Source of the DNA: Bacteroidetes bacterium HLUCCA01
Lineage (GTDB): Bacteria; Bacteroidota; Rhodothermia; Balneolales; HLUCCA01
Direction of reading: 5' to 3'
DNA length: 64,000 nt
Assembly (NCBI GenBank): GCA_001314545.1
Contig: LIHN01000001.1
Coordinates: forward strand, 62,001 to 126,000
Shown: in pieces, positions 26,594-34,160 of the stretch
How positions within the stretch are numbered: the stretch's first letter is position 1
How the letters are laid out: every line of letters begins with the position of its first letter
Notes under the pieces: model-generated
Seen by the model: the letters and a program-made list of their open reading frames with translations, nothing else
Database searches by the model: none
What the model was told of the DNA's origin: nothing
Made by a program: the position numbers and the translations under genes

Positions 26594-28179
26594 GTCTGAA
26601 ATTCGATTTTCTTGTTGTTGGCAGCGGGAGTGCCGGACTTACCTACGCACTGGAGGTTGCAAAGTATGGTACCGTGGGTATCATTACCAAGAAGGACCGC
26701 GCAGAATCCAACACCAATTATGCCCAGGGTGGCATAGCTTCGGTGCTTGATCAAAACGACAGTTTTGACAGTCATATTGAAGATACCCTGACTGCAGGAG
26801 CGGGACTTTGCAGGCGTGAAGCCGTTGAAATCATAGTCAGGGAAGGTCCTGACGTGGTGCAGGATCTGATCAATAAGGGCGCGGAATTCACCCGAAGTCA
26901 GCAGGGGCTTGACCTTGGCAGAGAGGGGGGGCACTCGGCAAACCGCATCGTGCATGCAGCCGATATGACCGGTAAAGAAATAGAACGGGTACTGCTCACG
27001 CAGATAGCGGACAATCAGGCCATCACCATTCTGGAGCATTATTTTGCCATTGAACTGCTCACCGAACATCATCTCGGCAAGACCGTAACCCGCTATGATA
27101 ACGACACCCATTGTTATGGTGTGTATGCCCTTAATGTCCTTGACGACCGGGTGGAGCGTATCTACGCCAAAACTACGATGCTGGCTACCGGTGGTGCGGG
27201 CAGGGTTTATTCACATACCACCAATCCCGACATCGCCACCGGCGACGGTATCGCCATGGCCTACAGAGCCAAAGCACGGGTTGCCAACATGGAATTTATT
27301 CAGTTTCATCCCACATCCCTGGCTGTACCGGGTGCTGATTCCTTTCTGATATCAGAAGCTGTTCGAGGCCACGGAGCCTATCTTCGTAACCTCGCCGGGG
27401 AACGGTTCATGCATTTGTACGATGAACGCAAAGAGCTGGCCCCTCGTGATATTGTTGCCAGAGCCATCGATGATCAGATGAAAAAGCGTGGTGACAACCA
27501 TGTCTACCTGGACATATCACACATCGGCAAGGAAGACATCCGTCGTCAGTTCCCAAATATCTACAACGAATGCCTCAGGTTTGGCATCGATCTTTCCACA
27601 GATTGGGCACCGGTTGTTCCCGCAGCGCACTACATCTGTGGTGGAGTAATAACCGATTTGTTCGGCAGAACCAGCATTAACGGGCTCTTTGCCGCAGGTG
27701 AAACCGCCTGTACCGGTGTACACGGTGCTAACCGGCTTGCCTCCAACAGTTTACTGGAAGCATTGGTTTTTGCCCGGCGTGCCGCCCTGAAATCGCGCGA
27801 GTATCAGCAGCAGGTACCCATGGATTTTCCCGAATTTCCGGAGTGGGACGATTCCGGCACCATCAATACCGAAGAACTCGTATTGGTCTCACACAATCTG
27901 CGGGAGCTGCAGCAACTCATGTCTGATTACGTGGGTATAGTGCGAAGTAACCTTCGTCTGGAGCGGGCTTTCCGCAGAACGCGGTTGCTTTATGAAGAAG
28001 TAGAAAGCTTCTATGGCAGAAACAAGGTCAGTGTTCCTTTGTGTCAGCTGCGCAATATGATTGGAATAGCCTACCTGGTTATTCGCTGTGCCATGAAACG
28101 TAAAGAAAGCAGAGGACTTCATTATACAACCGATTATCCGCAAACAGACGCGAGCCAGGCTCGCGATACCGTGGTTTAA
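26590..28179 (+). CDS. nadB: L-aspartate oxidase
   Basis: 529 residues with the FAD motif GSGSAG (about 11-16) and [12 protein letters not shown]. Other blocks are [28 protein letters not shown], the HPT block (FIQFHPTSL), [11 protein letters not shown], the AAHYICGG block and [15 protein letters not shown]. This set distinguishes NadB from the flavoprotein subunits of succinate dehydrogenase and fumarate reductase. NadB oxidises aspartate to iminoaspartate, the first step of de novo NAD synthesis; nadA and nadC are not in the window. The start codon overlaps the prfB stop (ATGA), and coaE follows after 2 bases, linking NAD and CoA synthesis genes in one transcript. Confidence 0.95.
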   Translation: MSLKFDFLVVGSGSAGLTYALEVAKYGTVGIITKKDRAESNTNYAQGGIASVLDQNDSFDSHIEDTLTAGAGLCRREAVEIIVREGPDVVQDLINKGAEFTRSQQGLDLGREGGHSANRIVHAADMTGKEIERVLLTQIADNQAITILEHYFAIELLTEHHLGKTVTRYDNDTHCYGVYALNVLDDRVERIYAKTTMLATGGAGRVYSHTTNPDIATGDGIAMAYRAKARVANMEFIQFHPTSLAVPGADSFLISEAVRGHGAYLRNLAGERFMHLYDERKELAPRDIVARAIDDQMKKRGDNHVYLDISHIGKEDIRRQFPNIYNECLRFGIDLSTDWAPVVPAAHYICGGVITDLFGRTSINGLFAAGETACTGVHGANRLASNSLLEALVFARRAALKSREYQQQVPMDFPEFPEWDDSGTINTEELVLVSHNLRELQQLMSDYVGIVRSNLRLERAFRRTRLLYEEVESFYGRNKVSVPLCQLRNMIGIAYLVIRCAMKRKESRGLHYTTDYPQTDASQARDTVV

Positions 28180-28181
28180 CT

Positions 28182-28772
28182 ATGAAAATACTCGGCGTAA
28201 CCGGTAACATCGGCAGCGGTAAGTCCCTGTTCTGTTCCTACCTTCAAGCATATGGAGCCAAACTCTTTAATGCCGATCAGGTTGCAAAAAATCTTATGAG
28301 CCAAGACCCTCGGCTCATAGCACAGATCCGGTTAGTTTTCGGTGAAGAAGCGTACCACCACGATGGGTCTCTGAATCGCAGCTGGCTGGCAGAGCAGGCA
28401 TTTAATCGCGGTAGGGTAGATGAACTTAATGCAATCGTGCATCCGGCAGTCGATCGGGAAACGCAGCATCAGGTTCAGCAAGCAAGGGAAACAGGTTGCC
28501 CGCTTTTTGTAAAGGAAGCAGCGTTGCTTCTAAATGAAGGCAGGCCCGCTGAGCTTGATTACGTGGTCTGGATTCAATCAGCACTGCAGGACCGTATACT
28601 ACGCGTTGTTAAACGTGATCAATCCAACCCGAATTCGGTTCTGGAACGCGATGAAAAGCAAAAAAAGCTGGCCGAGCTGGCACCGCTGATTGATGAAATC
28701 GTTATCAATGACGGTACACCGACTGAACTCCGTGCAAAGGCTGAAAAACTGTATGCAAAATTGGTTGGATAG
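28182..28772 (+). CDS. coaE: Dephospho-CoA kinase
   Basis: 196 residues with P-loop GNIGSGKS (8-15), the ADQVAKNL motif after it, HPAV (the substrate His in the LNAIVHPAV block), and a C-terminal helical lid. CoaE phosphorylates the 3'-hydroxyl of dephospho-CoA, the last step in CoA synthesis. It starts 2 bases after nadB. Length and motifs are ordinary for the family. Confidence 0.93.
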   Translation: MKILGVTGNIGSGKSLFCSYLQAYGAKLFNADQVAKNLMSQDPRLIAQIRLVFGEEAYHHDGSLNRSWLAEQAFNRGRVDELNAIVHPAVDRETQHQVQQARETGCPLFVKEAALLLNEGRPAELDYVVWIQSALQDRILRVVKRDQSNPNSVLERDEKQKKLAELAPLIDEIVINDGTPTELRAKAEKLYAKLVG

Positions 28773-28851
28773 GCGAAAATAAGTACTTTGAAAGGGTAAG
28801 AATACAACGGTCATCCCGGACAATTACGAAAATTAAAGTAGTGAGATTGCT

Positions 28852-29856
28852 ATGGTTTCAGCGTCGTACGCGCGATTAATAACCCTTGAAGAATTCATCA
28901 TTCAGGGACAGAATAATTTCAAGGGGGCCACCGGGGAACTCTCGCAGTTACTCAGGGATATAGCCCTGGCCGCAAAAATTATCTCTAACGAGGTCAATAA
29001 AGCAGGCATAACCAATATTCTTGGCCTGGACGGAAGCACGAACGTTCAGGGCGAGATGGTAAAACGCCTGGATATATTTTCCAATGACCAGATGAGACAC
29101 GCACTGTCACGTTCGGGTAACGTGTGCATGATTATTTCAGAGGAAAATGATGAACCTGTACGAACCCGATCTTCACAGGGAAAATATGTAGTAGCGATGG
29201 ATCCGCTTGACGGGTCGTCCAATATTGATGTTAATGTTTCGATTGGGACTATTTTCTCGGTGTTTTCCAGAAAAACAGATCGTACCCAGGCTCCGGATAT
29301 AACGGACGCGTTGCAGGCAGGTACCGATCAGATTGCCGCCGGGTTTGTCTTGTATGGGTCATCTACGACGCTGGTATACACCACCGGCATGGGGGTCAGT
29401 GTGTTCACGCTGGATCCCGGACTAGGAGAGTTTTTCCTATCTGAGCGATCGGTGCGTATTCCTGCCTTCGGACCAGCCTACAGCCTTAACGAGGGTCATA
29501 TCAACCAATGCAGTAGGGCCGTACAGCAGTATGTAAAACAGTGCAGGCAACCTGACAAAATTTCTGGTCGACCTCAACAATGCCGCTATATTGGGTCCAT
29601 GGTCTCGGATGTGTACAGAACCTTGCTCAATGGCGGGATATTCATGTATCCGGAAACAACAGCCTTACCCAAAGGAAAGCTTCGTTTACTGTATGAATGC
29701 TATCCAATGGCTTTCATCGTTGAACAGGCGGGAGGCAAAGCCGTTGACTGTCGGAATACCCGTATTCTGGATGTTCCACTCACGCAGATACACCAGCGTT
29801 CATCCATCTACCTGGGTTCACCAACCAACATGGATACACTGACGGCACTGTTCTGA
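28852..29856 (+). CDS. fbp: Class I fructose-1,6-bisphosphatase
   Basis: 334 residues with the FBPase class I metal and substrate motifs: ISEENDE, VVAMDPLDGSSNIDVNVSIGTIFSVF, the ALYGSST-type loop (LYGSSTTLVYT), YIGSMVSDVYRTLLNGGIFMYP and the C-terminal LLYECYPMAFIVEQAGGKA. It hydrolyses fructose-1,6-bisphosphate to fructose-6-phosphate in gluconeogenesis. It has its own 79-base upstream gap and is probably separately transcribed: a TTGG...TACTTTG pair at about 28765-28790 weakly resembles a Bacteroidota promoter. It converges on the metal-handling operon. Confidence 0.95.
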   Translation: MVSASYARLITLEEFIIQGQNNFKGATGELSQLLRDIALAAKIISNEVNKAGITNILGLDGSTNVQGEMVKRLDIFSNDQMRHALSRSGNVCMIISEENDEPVRTRSSQGKYVVAMDPLDGSSNIDVNVSIGTIFSVFSRKTDRTQAPDITDALQAGTDQIAAGFVLYGSSTTLVYTTGMGVSVFTLDPGLGEFFLSERSVRIPAFGPAYSLNEGHINQCSRAVQQYVKQCRQPDKISGRPQQCRYIGSMVSDVYRTLLNGGIFMYPETTALPKGKLRLLYECYPMAFIVEQAGGKAVDCRNTRILDVPLTQIHQRSSIYLGSPTNMDTLTALF

Positions 29857-29916
29857 CAAGCGAATCTGGTCTATTTCCGGGGTCAGTATTCAAAAAACAG
29901 AGTTCGCAGTTTTATA

Positions 29917-30462
29917 CTAGAACTCACTGTACATGTGGAAGTTGGCCGGAAGGTCTTCCAGTTCAGCTTCGTCCATCTGAACCGCTTCGATACGTACTGC
30001 ATCGATAGTATACTTACTGACCAGGAACCGGTCTACGTAGGTTTCTTCGATAGTGAGCTTACCCACAATCCGTATAGGCTCGTAGATATAGTCGGGCATA
30101 ACCTGATCACTGTTAATCATCAGGGTTTCATTGGGCTGTGGCGGGGGGACATGAAAACAACCCATAAAAGGTGCCTGCAGCAGTATGAAGCGGTCGATGC
30201 GCTCAATACTGTCAAACGGAATCATGTAACCCACAATCTCAACAGTTTCACCGTTGTATTGCATGAGCTCCGAAGGTGCCTGATCTGCTCCCATCCGCCA
30301 GGTTCTCAGGTCCTTGAAATAAATACGATGAGCAGATGATTCTTCCATAACCGAGCTCAAACTTGTTTCAGTGCCCGGATTGTCAGCCAGTGCATAGGCA
30401 CTTCCTGAGCCAATTAAACTGGTTGTAAACAGAATGAGGATAAATTGGAGCGTTTTTTTCAT
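29917..30462 (-). CDS. DUF3299 exported protein
   Basis: 181 residues with a signal peptide (hydrophobic FILILFTTSLIGSGSAYA, cleavage near 26). The body is DUF3299-like, recognisable by YNGETVEIVGYMIPFD, FILLQAPFMGCFHVPPPQPNE and the C-terminal VRIVGKL-like segment. The GCFHVPPP stretch carries Cys and His that could bind a metal (inference). The family has no proven reaction, but homologues are encoded with MacB-like ABC transporters in proteobacterial zinc-regulated operons; I recall the Vibrio ZrgABCDE system as an example, from memory. It is the last gene of the leftward operon, 8 bases after the His-rich permease. Confidence 0.78.
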   Translation of the reverse strand: MKKTLQFILILFTTSLIGSGSAYALADNPGTETSLSSVMEESSAHRIYFKDLRTWRMGADQAPSELMQYNGETVEIVGYMIPFDSIERIDRFILLQAPFMGCFHVPPPQPNETLMINSDQVMPDYIYEPIRIVGKLTIEETYVDRFLVSKYTIDAVRIEAVQMDEAELEDLPANFHMYSEF

Positions 30463-30470
30463 AGTGAAGT

Positions 30471-31976
30471 TTATTTTCCGGATCCCAGATTTTGTACAGC
30501 ATCAGTGCGGTACGCTTTTAAAGCGGGTATAATACCCACCAGTATACCCGCCGTCAGGGTAATAAGCAAAAGAAATGCCTGATTGGTGTCAATTACAAAA
30601 GCTGTTATAACGATGCCCGCAACATCCAGTAGGTAGGGGGCGGCGACACCAACGATGAGGTGCCCGCCGAGCAGACCGATAACCGCACCCAGGGTGCAAA
30701 TAACAGCTGATTCCATGACAATAATGGCGAACACGATTGATCGTCGGGCTCCAAGCGCCCGCATTACTGCCAGATCCCTTTTGCGTTCCTCCATCGTGTT
30801 ATATATAGCTATCAGAACACCAAAAAGAGCAACGATAACCACAAACCAGGCAACGATCTGTAATATTTGTTCGGCATTACCCACGATATTCATGAGGTTG
30901 CGAATCTGCATGGCCGGGACTACAGCCATGATATCTTCCTTGAACACGAAAAAGGGATCACGCATCATGTTACGGGCCAGCAGTGGGTTTTCAGGGGTAG
31001 GGAAGTTTATCATTCCAGCCAACTGAATGGCAGCAGGGGGATTAGCCATTTTTACGAGAACGGCATCCAGTTCGCTCAAGGTTATATTTTCCTGAACGGT
31101 CCGTGCAGGAGCGGCGTGAGCTTCAGCTGTATGCTCGTGGCTGTGGAGATCATCGCCATGGTCATGTCCTTGATGGTCGTGCTCATGATCGTGACTTTCA
31201 TGGCCGTCAGCATCATTGTGATTATGATCGTGGCCGTCATGGTCGTGTTGATCTTCACTGGAGTTATAACCTTGTGAATTGTCATGCTCGTGATCATGAT
31301 CATGAGCATCATCATGAAGGTGAAGATGGGGATCGTGAAGTGCGTGGGTGGTGTATAAATCGGTAAATATGGCGCGGTCGTTGGCGGTTCCGGACGGATT
31401 CAGGATACCCACTATCACAACGGGTATATCATCATGGACATGCGCTTCAGCTCCGGGAGCTGGTTCAGATAAACCGTGTGTAATGAAAATTTCATCGCCT
31501 ACCCGGTGGCCTAAACGTCGGGCGACCTCCGAGCCGAAAACCGCTTCAAGTGGTTTATCGAAGTTCCGGCCTTCCGCCAAGGTGAATGGTTGCCCCCTGC
31601 GGGGTTCAGCATGGGCAATAAAATCCGACGATGTGCCAACTACCCGGTAGCCCGAGTAACTGTCGCCAACATAAAAAGGGAAAGCTCGCTCCACTCTGGG
31701 ATCACGCAGTGCTGCTTCATAAACGCCGTATGGAATAATTCCAACCGAGGTTTCAAGATGATACAGTGTATTCAGTGTTGCCTGTAACTGACTTCCTTTC
31801 GCCGAAAATAACAAGTCATAGCCGACACTGGTCTGGCTGTAACTTTCATCGGTCTGTTGCTGAACCACCAGCACGGCTACGACCATAGCCAGGCCCAACG
31901 CGATCGAGGATACGGTAAGTACGGTACTTAGCGTTCGTTTTCGCAGATTTTTGCCAACTACGTTGAGCAGGTTCAT
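30471..31976 (-). CDS. MacB/FtsX-type ABC permease with a histidine-rich periplasmic insert
   Basis: 501 residues: first membrane helix at about 16-38, a large extracytoplasmic domain (about 40-350), and three membrane helices in the C-terminal FtsX domain (about 365-395, 410-445 and 460-490, with EERKRDLAVMRALGARR between). The MacB-like permease family works by mechanotransmission with a LolD-type ATPase, not classical transport. Unusual here is the stretch 211-287, with 25 His in 77 residues mixed with Asp and Glu, inserted in the periplasmic domain. Additional His occur at 177-181. That region should bind several divalent metal ions. The start overlaps the ATPase gene by four bases. Confidence 0.85.
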   Translation of the reverse strand: MNLLNVVGKNLRKRTLSTVLTVSSIALGLAMVVAVLVVQQQTDESYSQTSVGYDLLFSAKGSQLQATLNTLYHLETSVGIIPYGVYEAALRDPRVERAFPFYVGDSYSGYRVVGTSSDFIAHAEPRRGQPFTLAEGRNFDKPLEAVFGSEVARRLGHRVGDEIFITHGLSEPAPGAEAHVHDDIPVVIVGILNPSGTANDRAIFTDLYTTHALHDPHLHLHDDAHDHDHEHDNSQGYNSSEDQHDHDGHDHNHNDADGHESHDHEHDHQGHDHGDDLHSHEHTAEAHAAPARTVQENITLSELDAVLVKMANPPAAIQLAGMINFPTPENPLLARNMMRDPFFVFKEDIMAVVPAMQIRNLMNIVGNAEQILQIVAWFVVIVALFGVLIAIYNTMEERKRDLAVMRALGARRSIVFAIIVMESAVICTLGAVIGLLGGHLIVGVAAPYLLDVAGIVITAFVIDTNQAFLLLITLTAGILVGIIPALKAYRTDAVQNLGSGK

Positions 31977-32647
31977 ACAGCCTCCTGCGTTGAGGGTTGT
32001 GTAAATCGTTCAATATTCAGCTGATGATCAAATTGATTGATTACATCCTGCTCATGTGTAACGGTAATTAATATTTTTCCGGCTGCGGTTTCCTTGAGCA
32101 ACTGCAAGACTTCAGCTGATGTTGCCGGATCCAGGTTGCCGGTTGGTTCATCAGCCAGAAGTATATCGGGATTGTTGACCAGTGCTCTGGCAATACAGAC
32201 CCGCTGTTGCTGACCCACCGATAACTGAGAGGGTTTGTAATGCATGCGGTCTGCCAGACCGACGCGATCCAGCATGTGCTCAGCCTGATGTTTTTTTGCA
32301 CCTTTACCAGAAAACATAAGCCCTACTTTGACATTCTCCAGTGCTGTGAAACCATCCAGAAGATTAAATGACTGAAAGACATAACCGATGTTATCAGCAC
32401 GGAAACGATCCCTTTCGGATTCAGAAAGTCCTGAAATGACTACATTATTGATGGTTATTTGGCCCTGCTCTGGTTTTAGCAGACCGGAAATAAGATGAAG
32501 TAAGGTCGTCTTTCCCGTACCGGAAGGTCCGGAAACGGCCAGGTGCCGGCCGTTCGGAACGGAATAGTCGTCTATCCTCAGAACTGATTGAAATCGGTTT
32601 GTTTCGGGGTTTATATACCCTTTTTCCACATTTTCGAATACTATCAT
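31973..32647 (-). CDS. LolD/MacB-type ABC ATP-binding protein
   Basis: 224 residues with Walker A GPSGTGKTT (40-48), Q-loop VFQSFNLLDGFTALENV, signature LSVGQQQR, Walker [13 protein letters not shown] and the switch His in VTHEQD. These are the features of the LolD/MacB/FtsE ATPase family. It overlaps the permease gene (31976) and the HMA lipoprotein gene (32644) by four bases each, so it is the dedicated ATPase of this operon. The signature LSVGQ departs from LSGGQ but is common in this family. Confidence 0.88.
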   Translation of the reverse strand: MIVFENVEKGYINPETNRFQSVLRIDDYSVPNGRHLAVSGPSGTGKTTLLHLISGLLKPEQGQITINNVVISGLSESERDRFRADNIGYVFQSFNLLDGFTALENVKVGLMFSGKGAKKHQAEHMLDRVGLADRMHYKPSQLSVGQQQRVCIARALVNNPDILLADEPTGNLDPATSAEVLQLLKETAAGKILITVTHEQDVINQFDHQLNIERFTQPSTQEAV

Positions 32648-32937
32648 GGGCTGTTCAGGTCAAAGTGAACTTTATACCCAAGGTCTTCTATAGCTTTTCG
32701 GATTTGATCCTGCGAGGGTTCCTGGTCTTCCCGAACCTGAAATACAACCGTACTGTCTGCCAGGGTAACTTGCACGCCCTGAACGCCATCCATACGGTTC
32801 ATTTCGTTGGTTACAGCGCCAACACAGCTCTCGCAATACATGCCTTCAACGTGAAAGACAACCTCGCGCACACTTTGCTCGTTATCCGAAGCGCATGCAC
32901 CAATCATCAGAGTTGCCAGTAGTACTAATTTTTTCAT
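32644..32937 (-). CDS. Heavy-metal-associated (HMA) domain lipoprotein
   Basis: 97 residues: a lipoprotein signal (LVLLATLMIGA, Cys15) followed by one ferredoxin-like HMA domain with the metal site GMYCESC (Cys35, Cys38). HMA domains in CopZ/MerP-type proteins carry Cu(I), Zn(II) or Hg(II). A lipid-anchored, extracytoplasmic HMA protein would hand metal to, or take it from, a membrane partner. The His-rich permease and ATPase are encoded directly downstream with a four-base overlap, making a functional unit likely. The metal cannot be told from the motif. Confidence 0.85.
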   Translation of the reverse strand: MKKLVLLATLMIGACASDNEQSVREVVFHVEGMYCESCVGAVTNEMNRMDGVQGVQVTLADSTVVFQVREDQEPSQDQIRKAIEDLGYKVHFDLNSP

Positions 32938-32945
32938 GGGGTTCT

Positions 32946-33464
32946 TCAGTTGGTGATAGTATAGGAAATGGTATGTCCGACCTGCAAATCTCTTGCCATT
33001 GCATAACCGGCGTTTACTTCTACTACATATTTTGCCGGATAGAGCGATGGGATCTGACTGCGTGAGTAGGGTCGGGCGTTAGTATGAATATGAACAATGG
33101 TTCGGTTTTCGTCGGCAAATAGCAGGTCAAGAGGCAGCGGCGTGTTGGCCATCCAGAAACTTTGCACCTCCTGCCGGTCGAATATAAACAGCATACCCTG
33201 GCTGGTTTCCAGGTTGCGTACATCCATCAGACCCAGACTGCGAGTTGAATCGTTGGCGGCGACAGCAATCTCAATCACGGATACGGTGTCACGGACTTCA
33301 TCCAGGAAGGCAAGCTCCCCGGTAAAGGAGAGTGCCCGACCGTTGGGATCTGATGACTTTTGTCCGGATTCCCGGTTGCCGGAACAGGCGTTGGTTGCCC
33401 AGGCAAACACTATGAGAGAAAGAAAGACGCCGACGGCGCGGTATGGTATGGCTGATTGACTCAT
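32946..33464 (-). CDS. DUF192 lipoprotein
   Basis: About 172 residues from the ATG at 33464, chosen because it gives a lipoprotein signal (VGVFLSLIVFAWATNA, Cys27). The longer frame to 33626 lacks such a start and reads through the promoter region. The C-terminal half is DUF192: IAVAANDSTRSLGLMDV, GMLFIFDRQEVQSFWMANTPLPLDLLFAD, then the AKYVVEVNAG block. DUF192 proteins are small beta-fold proteins of unknown function, often exported. As first gene of the metal-type operon, its promoter region carries the candidate operator. Whether it takes part in metal handling is unknown. Confidence 0.8.
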   Translation of the reverse strand: MSQSAIPYRAVGVFLSLIVFAWATNACSGNRESGQKSSDPNGRALSFTGELAFLDEVRDTVSVIEIAVAANDSTRSLGLMDVRNLETSQGMLFIFDRQEVQSFWMANTPLPLDLLFADENRTIVHIHTNARPYSRSQIPSLYPAKYVVEVNAGYAMARDLQVGHTISYTITN

Positions 33465-33467
33465 AAA

Positions 33468-33482
33468 TGCAACTATGTTACA
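33468..33482. promoter_or_regulatory. Second candidate Fur/Zur-family operator
   Basis: TGCAAC-TAT-GTTACA begins four bases upstream of the DUF192 start. It differs from the repeat upstream of the Fur-family gene at two of fifteen positions, and the three flanking A residues on the left are also shared. It precedes the five-gene leftward operon. A chance match of this length with gene-start placement is unlikely but not excluded. Confidence 0.55.
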
Positions 33483-33569
33483 CCAAAATAAAAGAATAAG
33501 TATACAATATAAATGGGCAAAGACGGTGTTCTTTACAATATTTGATAAGGTAGATAAGCAAGTCAAACA

Positions 33570-33601
33570 TTTGTAACTCAACATTAATAAAGCTATCTTT
33601 A
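33570..33601 (+). promoter_or_regulatory. Candidate Bacteroidota-type promoter for the rimP-nusA operon
   Basis: TTTG (33570-33573), 20 bases, then TATCTTTA (33594-33601) fits the Bacteroidota -33/-7 pattern TTTG...TAnnTTTG with one mismatch. It lies 64 bases before rimP and upstream of a hairpin with a T-run. Confidence 0.45.
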
Positions 33602-33613
33602 GTGGCTGAAAGG

Positions 33614-33644
33614 AAGTGAGCGCCATAAGCCCTCACTTTTTTTT
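33614..33644 (+). terminator. Intrinsic terminator/attenuator in the rimP-nusA leader
   Basis: AAGTGAG (33614-33620) pairs with CTCACTT (33632-33638) over an 11-base loop, followed by a run of eight T ending at 33644. No + strand gene ends here (the nearest upstream one is fbp, 3.7 kb away), and rimP starts 20 bases later. It therefore looks like a leader attenuator rather than the end of an upstream unit. NusA itself acts on such structures, so autogenous control is possible. Confidence 0.6.
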
Positions 33645-33664
33645 GTACCTGTAATTTTGAAACG

Positions 33665-34129
33665 ATGACGAAAACTCCACTACTAGAAACACTTACTGAC
33701 CTGGCTTCACAAGCTTTGACCGGTACGGATCTGTTTCTGGTTGACATTGAGATTAAAGGCAGTGATCAGAATCCTCAGGTAGGCATATTTGTGGATACTG
33801 AACAGGGCGGCGTGAATATTGACCAATGCGCAGAAATTAACCGGAAACTGGGTTTTCTTACTGAGTCGCACGAGTTGTTCACGGGTAAATTCACGCTCAA
33901 CGTATCCTCACCGGGTTTGGATCGTCCGCTGAAAGACCGCAGACAGTTTCCCAAAAACGTAGGTCGGAAAGCAGCCGTAAAAGTACGCCAACCCGAGGGT
34001 TTGAAAAAAATTAAAGGCGTTTTTAGTTCATTGAATGACAATGGTATAACGATTGATACCGATAAAAAATCTCAATTAGAAATTTCATGGGAAGATCTCG
34101 ACGAGATCAAAATACTTCCCGCATTTTAA
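33665..34129 (+). CDS. rimP: Ribosome maturation factor RimP
   Basis: 154 residues of the RimP family: N-terminal alpha/beta domain (GTDLFLVDIEIKGSDQNPQVGIFVD, INRKLGF, FTLNVSSPGLDRPLKDRRQF) and C-terminal SH3-like domain. RimP binds the 30S subunit and helps its maturation. It precedes nusA by 31 bases in the classic rimP-nusA-infB order. The leader carries the attenuator-like hairpin described separately. Confidence 0.92.
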   Translation: MTKTPLLETLTDLASQALTGTDLFLVDIEIKGSDQNPQVGIFVDTEQGGVNIDQCAEINRKLGFLTESHELFTGKFTLNVSSPGLDRPLKDRRQFPKNVGRKAAVKVRQPEGLKKIKGVFSSLNDNGITIDTDKKSQLEISWEDLDEIKILPAF

Positions 34130-34160
34130 TCATTAGTAATCGCTGATTCCGGAGATCTTC

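Noticed and set aside
31082-31315. Met/Thr/Ile-rich frame opposite the His-rich region
   Set aside because: Low-complexity shadow of the CAT/GAT repeats that encode the His/Asp stretch.
33465-33626. Longer N-terminus of the DUF192 gene (start at 33626)
   Set aside because: It would run through the promoter and operator region and lose the lipoprotein signal; the ATG at 33464 gives a proper signal peptide with Cys27.
33652-33659. TAATTTTG as promoter -7 element just before rimP
   Set aside because: An exact match to the TAnnTTTG pattern, but it is five bases from the ATG and has no -33 partner at the right distance; it would leave no leader.
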